Of a stretch of DNA of 41,982 nt, positions 41,138-41,982 are shown in pieces (the first letter of the stretch is position 1; each line of letters begins with the position of its first letter). This DNA is from Clostridia bacterium (GTDB lineage: Bacteria > Bacillota > Clostridia > Oscillospirales > Acutalibacteraceae): contig JAKSQP010000021.1 in assembly GCA_024404025.1 (NCBI GenBank), positions 1 through 41,982 on the forward strand. Reading direction: 5' to 3'. Position numbers and translations under genes: made by a program. The notes under the pieces are model-generated. The model did not search any database. It was not told where the DNA came from and was given only the letters and a program-made list of their open reading frames with translations.

Positions 41138-41557
41138 TTATGTGATTTCTCTCTTCAGCAGCTTTTTGCAGCTCAGATCCATGAGAATCGCTCCGAGCAC
41201 GGCTCCTGCGATTGCCGCTTCAAGCAATGTAATATGAAGAAGTGCGGGGGCAAAGGCAACAAAAGCGCCGATTTCAAAAAGTGCCGGCAAAAATGACATA
41301 AGAATTGCAGGCCTTCCGATTTTCTTCAAATCCGAAATATTCAGAGAGAGCCCGGCTTTGATAAGAATTATAATCAGCGCAATCTGACGCAGTTCCGAAG
41401 ATATTCCGAGAATTTTCGGATCAAGAAAATCAAGCACATACGGCCCTGTCACAATGCCCGTCACAAGCATACCGATGATTCTCGGCAGCTTGATTCGCTG
41501 GCATATAAAAGCCATTGTAAGTCCGACAAGAAAGATAATTGCAAAAGAAGTGATCAT
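41138..41557 (-). CDS. Cation:proton antiporter, internally shortened (four N-terminal spans joined to C-terminal tail)
   Basis: This 139-residue protein starts at ATG 41557 after GGAGG. The N-terminus matches CPA-type antiporters (FLVGLTMAFICQRIKLPRIIGM, GPYVLDFLD, ALIIILIKAGLSLNISDLKKIG). Full members have about 390 residues and 12-13 spans; here the sequence stops after LLEAAIAGAVLGAILMDLSCKK, and the last residues resemble the usual C-terminal tail (APLGAILIDLxYKKLLKRE). I infer an in-frame internal deletion near residue 117 (about 41200). The frame is otherwise open, so it could be a remnant or an assembly collapse. It is preceded by a fluoride-type riboswitch, so the intact gene was probably a fluoride-responsive antiporter. 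Confidence 0.75.
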   Translation of the reverse strand: MITSFAIIFLVGLTMAFICQRIKLPRIIGMLVTGIVTGPYVLDFLDPKILGISSELRQIALIIILIKAGLSLNISDLKKIGRPAILMSFLPALFEIGAFVAFAPALLHITLLEAAIAGAVLGAILMDLSCKKLLKREIT

Positions 41558-41624
41558 AATTTCCTCCAATCAGCAAAATGGAGCTGAATTCAATATGTTT
41601 TTGGCTGCACCTTTTTGTACAATC

Positions 41625-41674
41625 AAAAAAGCTGATGCTTTTCTGCAAAAATTCTGCAGAAGTCATCAGCTTTT
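41625..41674 (-). terminator. Attenuator terminator of the fluoride riboswitch
   Basis: On the minus strand AAAAGCTGATG-AC-TTCTGCA pairs with TGCAGAA-AAG-CATCAGCTTTT, ending in T6. The 5' arm uses the 3' half of the aptamer (GCTGATGACTTCTGC), so aptamer and terminator exclude each other: ligand binding would prevent termination (ON switch). Confidence 0.85.
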
Positions 41675-41718
41675 AAAAGCGGTTCAGGTTTCCCAAGGGA
41701 GAACTTTATTCCCTGAAA
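41656..41718 (-). ncRNA. Fluoride (crcB-type) riboswitch aptamer
   Basis: Read on the minus strand. P1 is GGGA-AUAAAGUUC-UCCC, the fluoride-aptamer opening (GGNGAUGRNGUUCNCC pattern). A second helix GCUU-UUAA-AAGC is followed by CUGAUGACUUCUGC, the hallmark 3' segment (CUGAUGRCUCCURC). Loop AAGUU can pair with GACUU (one G-U) to form the expected pseudoknot. The spacing agrees with the Thermotoga petrophila aptamer as I remember it, apart from a short GGGAAACCUGAA insertion. It lies about 100 nt before the antiporter ATG, a known target class. Confidence 0.82.
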
Positions 41719-41720
41719 AC

Positions 41721-41749
41721 AGTTTACATTATCGCATCAGAAAATGCAA
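41721..41749 (-). promoter_or_regulatory. Candidate promoter for the riboswitch transcript
   Basis: On the minus strand TTGCAT (41744-41749), a 17-bp spacer and TAAACT (41721-41726). Transcription would begin within a few bases of the aptamer. GATAAT nearby is an alternative -10. Confidence 0.4.
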
Positions 41750-41794
41750 TAGTTTTTGTGAAAATTATGTGCATCACACAAAAAGATTGAAATC

Positions 41795-41860
41795 TTATGA
41801 TCCGAAGTAATCTTCCGGAGATTTTTCAACAAAAACGGATTTGAGCGGCACTTCGTAACC
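41795..41860 (-). pseudogene. Possible coding remnant
   Basis: A short frame reads TGYEVPLKSVFVEKSPEDYF-Gly-Ser then TAA, with codon usage like real genes here. It has no start codon and a stop immediately upstream (TAA in frame), so at best it is the decayed 3' end of a gene. It lies between the riboswitch promoter and the next gene's terminator. It may be chance. Confidence 0.2.
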
Positions 41861-41890
41861 GGTTTATGAATTTTTGATCATTCGCAGCAG

Positions 41891-41929
41891 AAAATCCGCC
41901 GCCTTTCCAATGAAAGACAGCGGATTTTT
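41891..41929. terminator. Hairpin terminator after the right-edge gene
   Basis: AAAATCCGC pairs with GCGGATTTTT, with an inner CTTTC/GAAAG helix. On the minus strand the stem ends in T4, 13 bp past the stop of the gene entering from the right; the plus-strand side ends in T5. Confidence 0.65.
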
Positions 41930-41942
41930 GCAATGGGTTTGT

Positions 41943-41982
41943 TTATTTTATACCGTTTTCATAGGCCTCGACCATCTTCTTA
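41943..41982 (-). CDS. C-terminal end of a gene entering from the right edge
   Basis: The last 12 codons read KKMVEAYENGIK followed by TAA (41943-41945), with a terminator just beyond. Composition is protein-like, but the piece is too short to assign a family. Confidence 0.5.
   Translation of the reverse strand, partial: KKMVEAYENGIK

Noticed and set aside
41656..41718. Sodium or lithium riboswitch (DUF1646 or nhaA-I classes) instead of fluoride
   Set aside because: The antiporter made this plausible, but the GGGA-AUAAAGUUC-UCCC start and CUGAUGACUUCUGC end fit the fluoride class much better.

Overview
The window looks like a chromosomal segment of an uncultured, spore-forming, gut-type Clostridia (Firmicutes; the Oscillospirales/Christensenellales range is my guess). 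The basis is a moderate GC content, AGGAGG-type ribosome binding sites, consensus sigma-A promoters, spoVAD, the Firmicutes block phoH-ybeY-dgkA-era-yqzL-recO, a DarA-type c-di-AMP receptor, and dispersed Clostridia-type small repeats. I saw no rRNA, tRNA, phage or CRISPR array. All product names rest on motifs and memory of families, because no search could be run.

Layout. (1) 1-5400: two tandem secreted proteins on the minus strand. One is a fragment running off the left edge; the other is a 1,665-residue protein with FIVAR-like helical repeats and a C-terminal dockerin-like module. (2) 5401-14256: a 700-bp non-coding gap carrying unusual palindromes, then an operon spoVAD - 48-residue membrane peptide - giant cyclic beta-1,2-glucan synthase. 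(3) 14321-19988: a divergent carbohydrate locus. A glycosidase-like protein, a small membrane protein and an SGNH hydrolase run left; a Gfo/Idh/MocA oxidoreductase and an alpha/beta hydrolase run right. Two back-to-back consensus promoters lie between them. (4) 19996-25628: the housekeeping operon phoH-ybeY-dgkA-DUF6054-era-yqzL-recO, with a GPH sugar symporter as its last gene. (5) 25677-26052: nested MITE-like repeats. (6) 26135-28747: a DUF4352 protein, a VanZ-like protein, and a Hanks-type kinase divergent from an HTH regulator. (7) 28867-31954: an ABC exporter, a DUF1854 protein and DarA as one operon. (8) 32125-33875: an HD hydrolase overlapping a STAS-kinase fusion. (9) 33908-39254: a large unknown barrel-like enzyme, then an operon of phosphohexomutase, YdjC/ChbG deacetylase and PHP phosphoesterase. 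(10) 39369-41982: a histidine phosphatase, a GNAT-hydrolase fusion, and a fluoride-riboswitch-controlled but internally shortened cation:proton antiporter.

The general theme is carbohydrate and cell-envelope metabolism with several signalling proteins. The points most worth a second look are the fluoride (crcB-type) riboswitch with overlapping terminator at 41625-41718 in front of a deleted antiporter, the translational linkage of a glucan synthase to spoVAD through an unannotated 48-residue peptide, and four copies of a GTAAAG-N8-CTTTAC palindrome within 2.3 kb.
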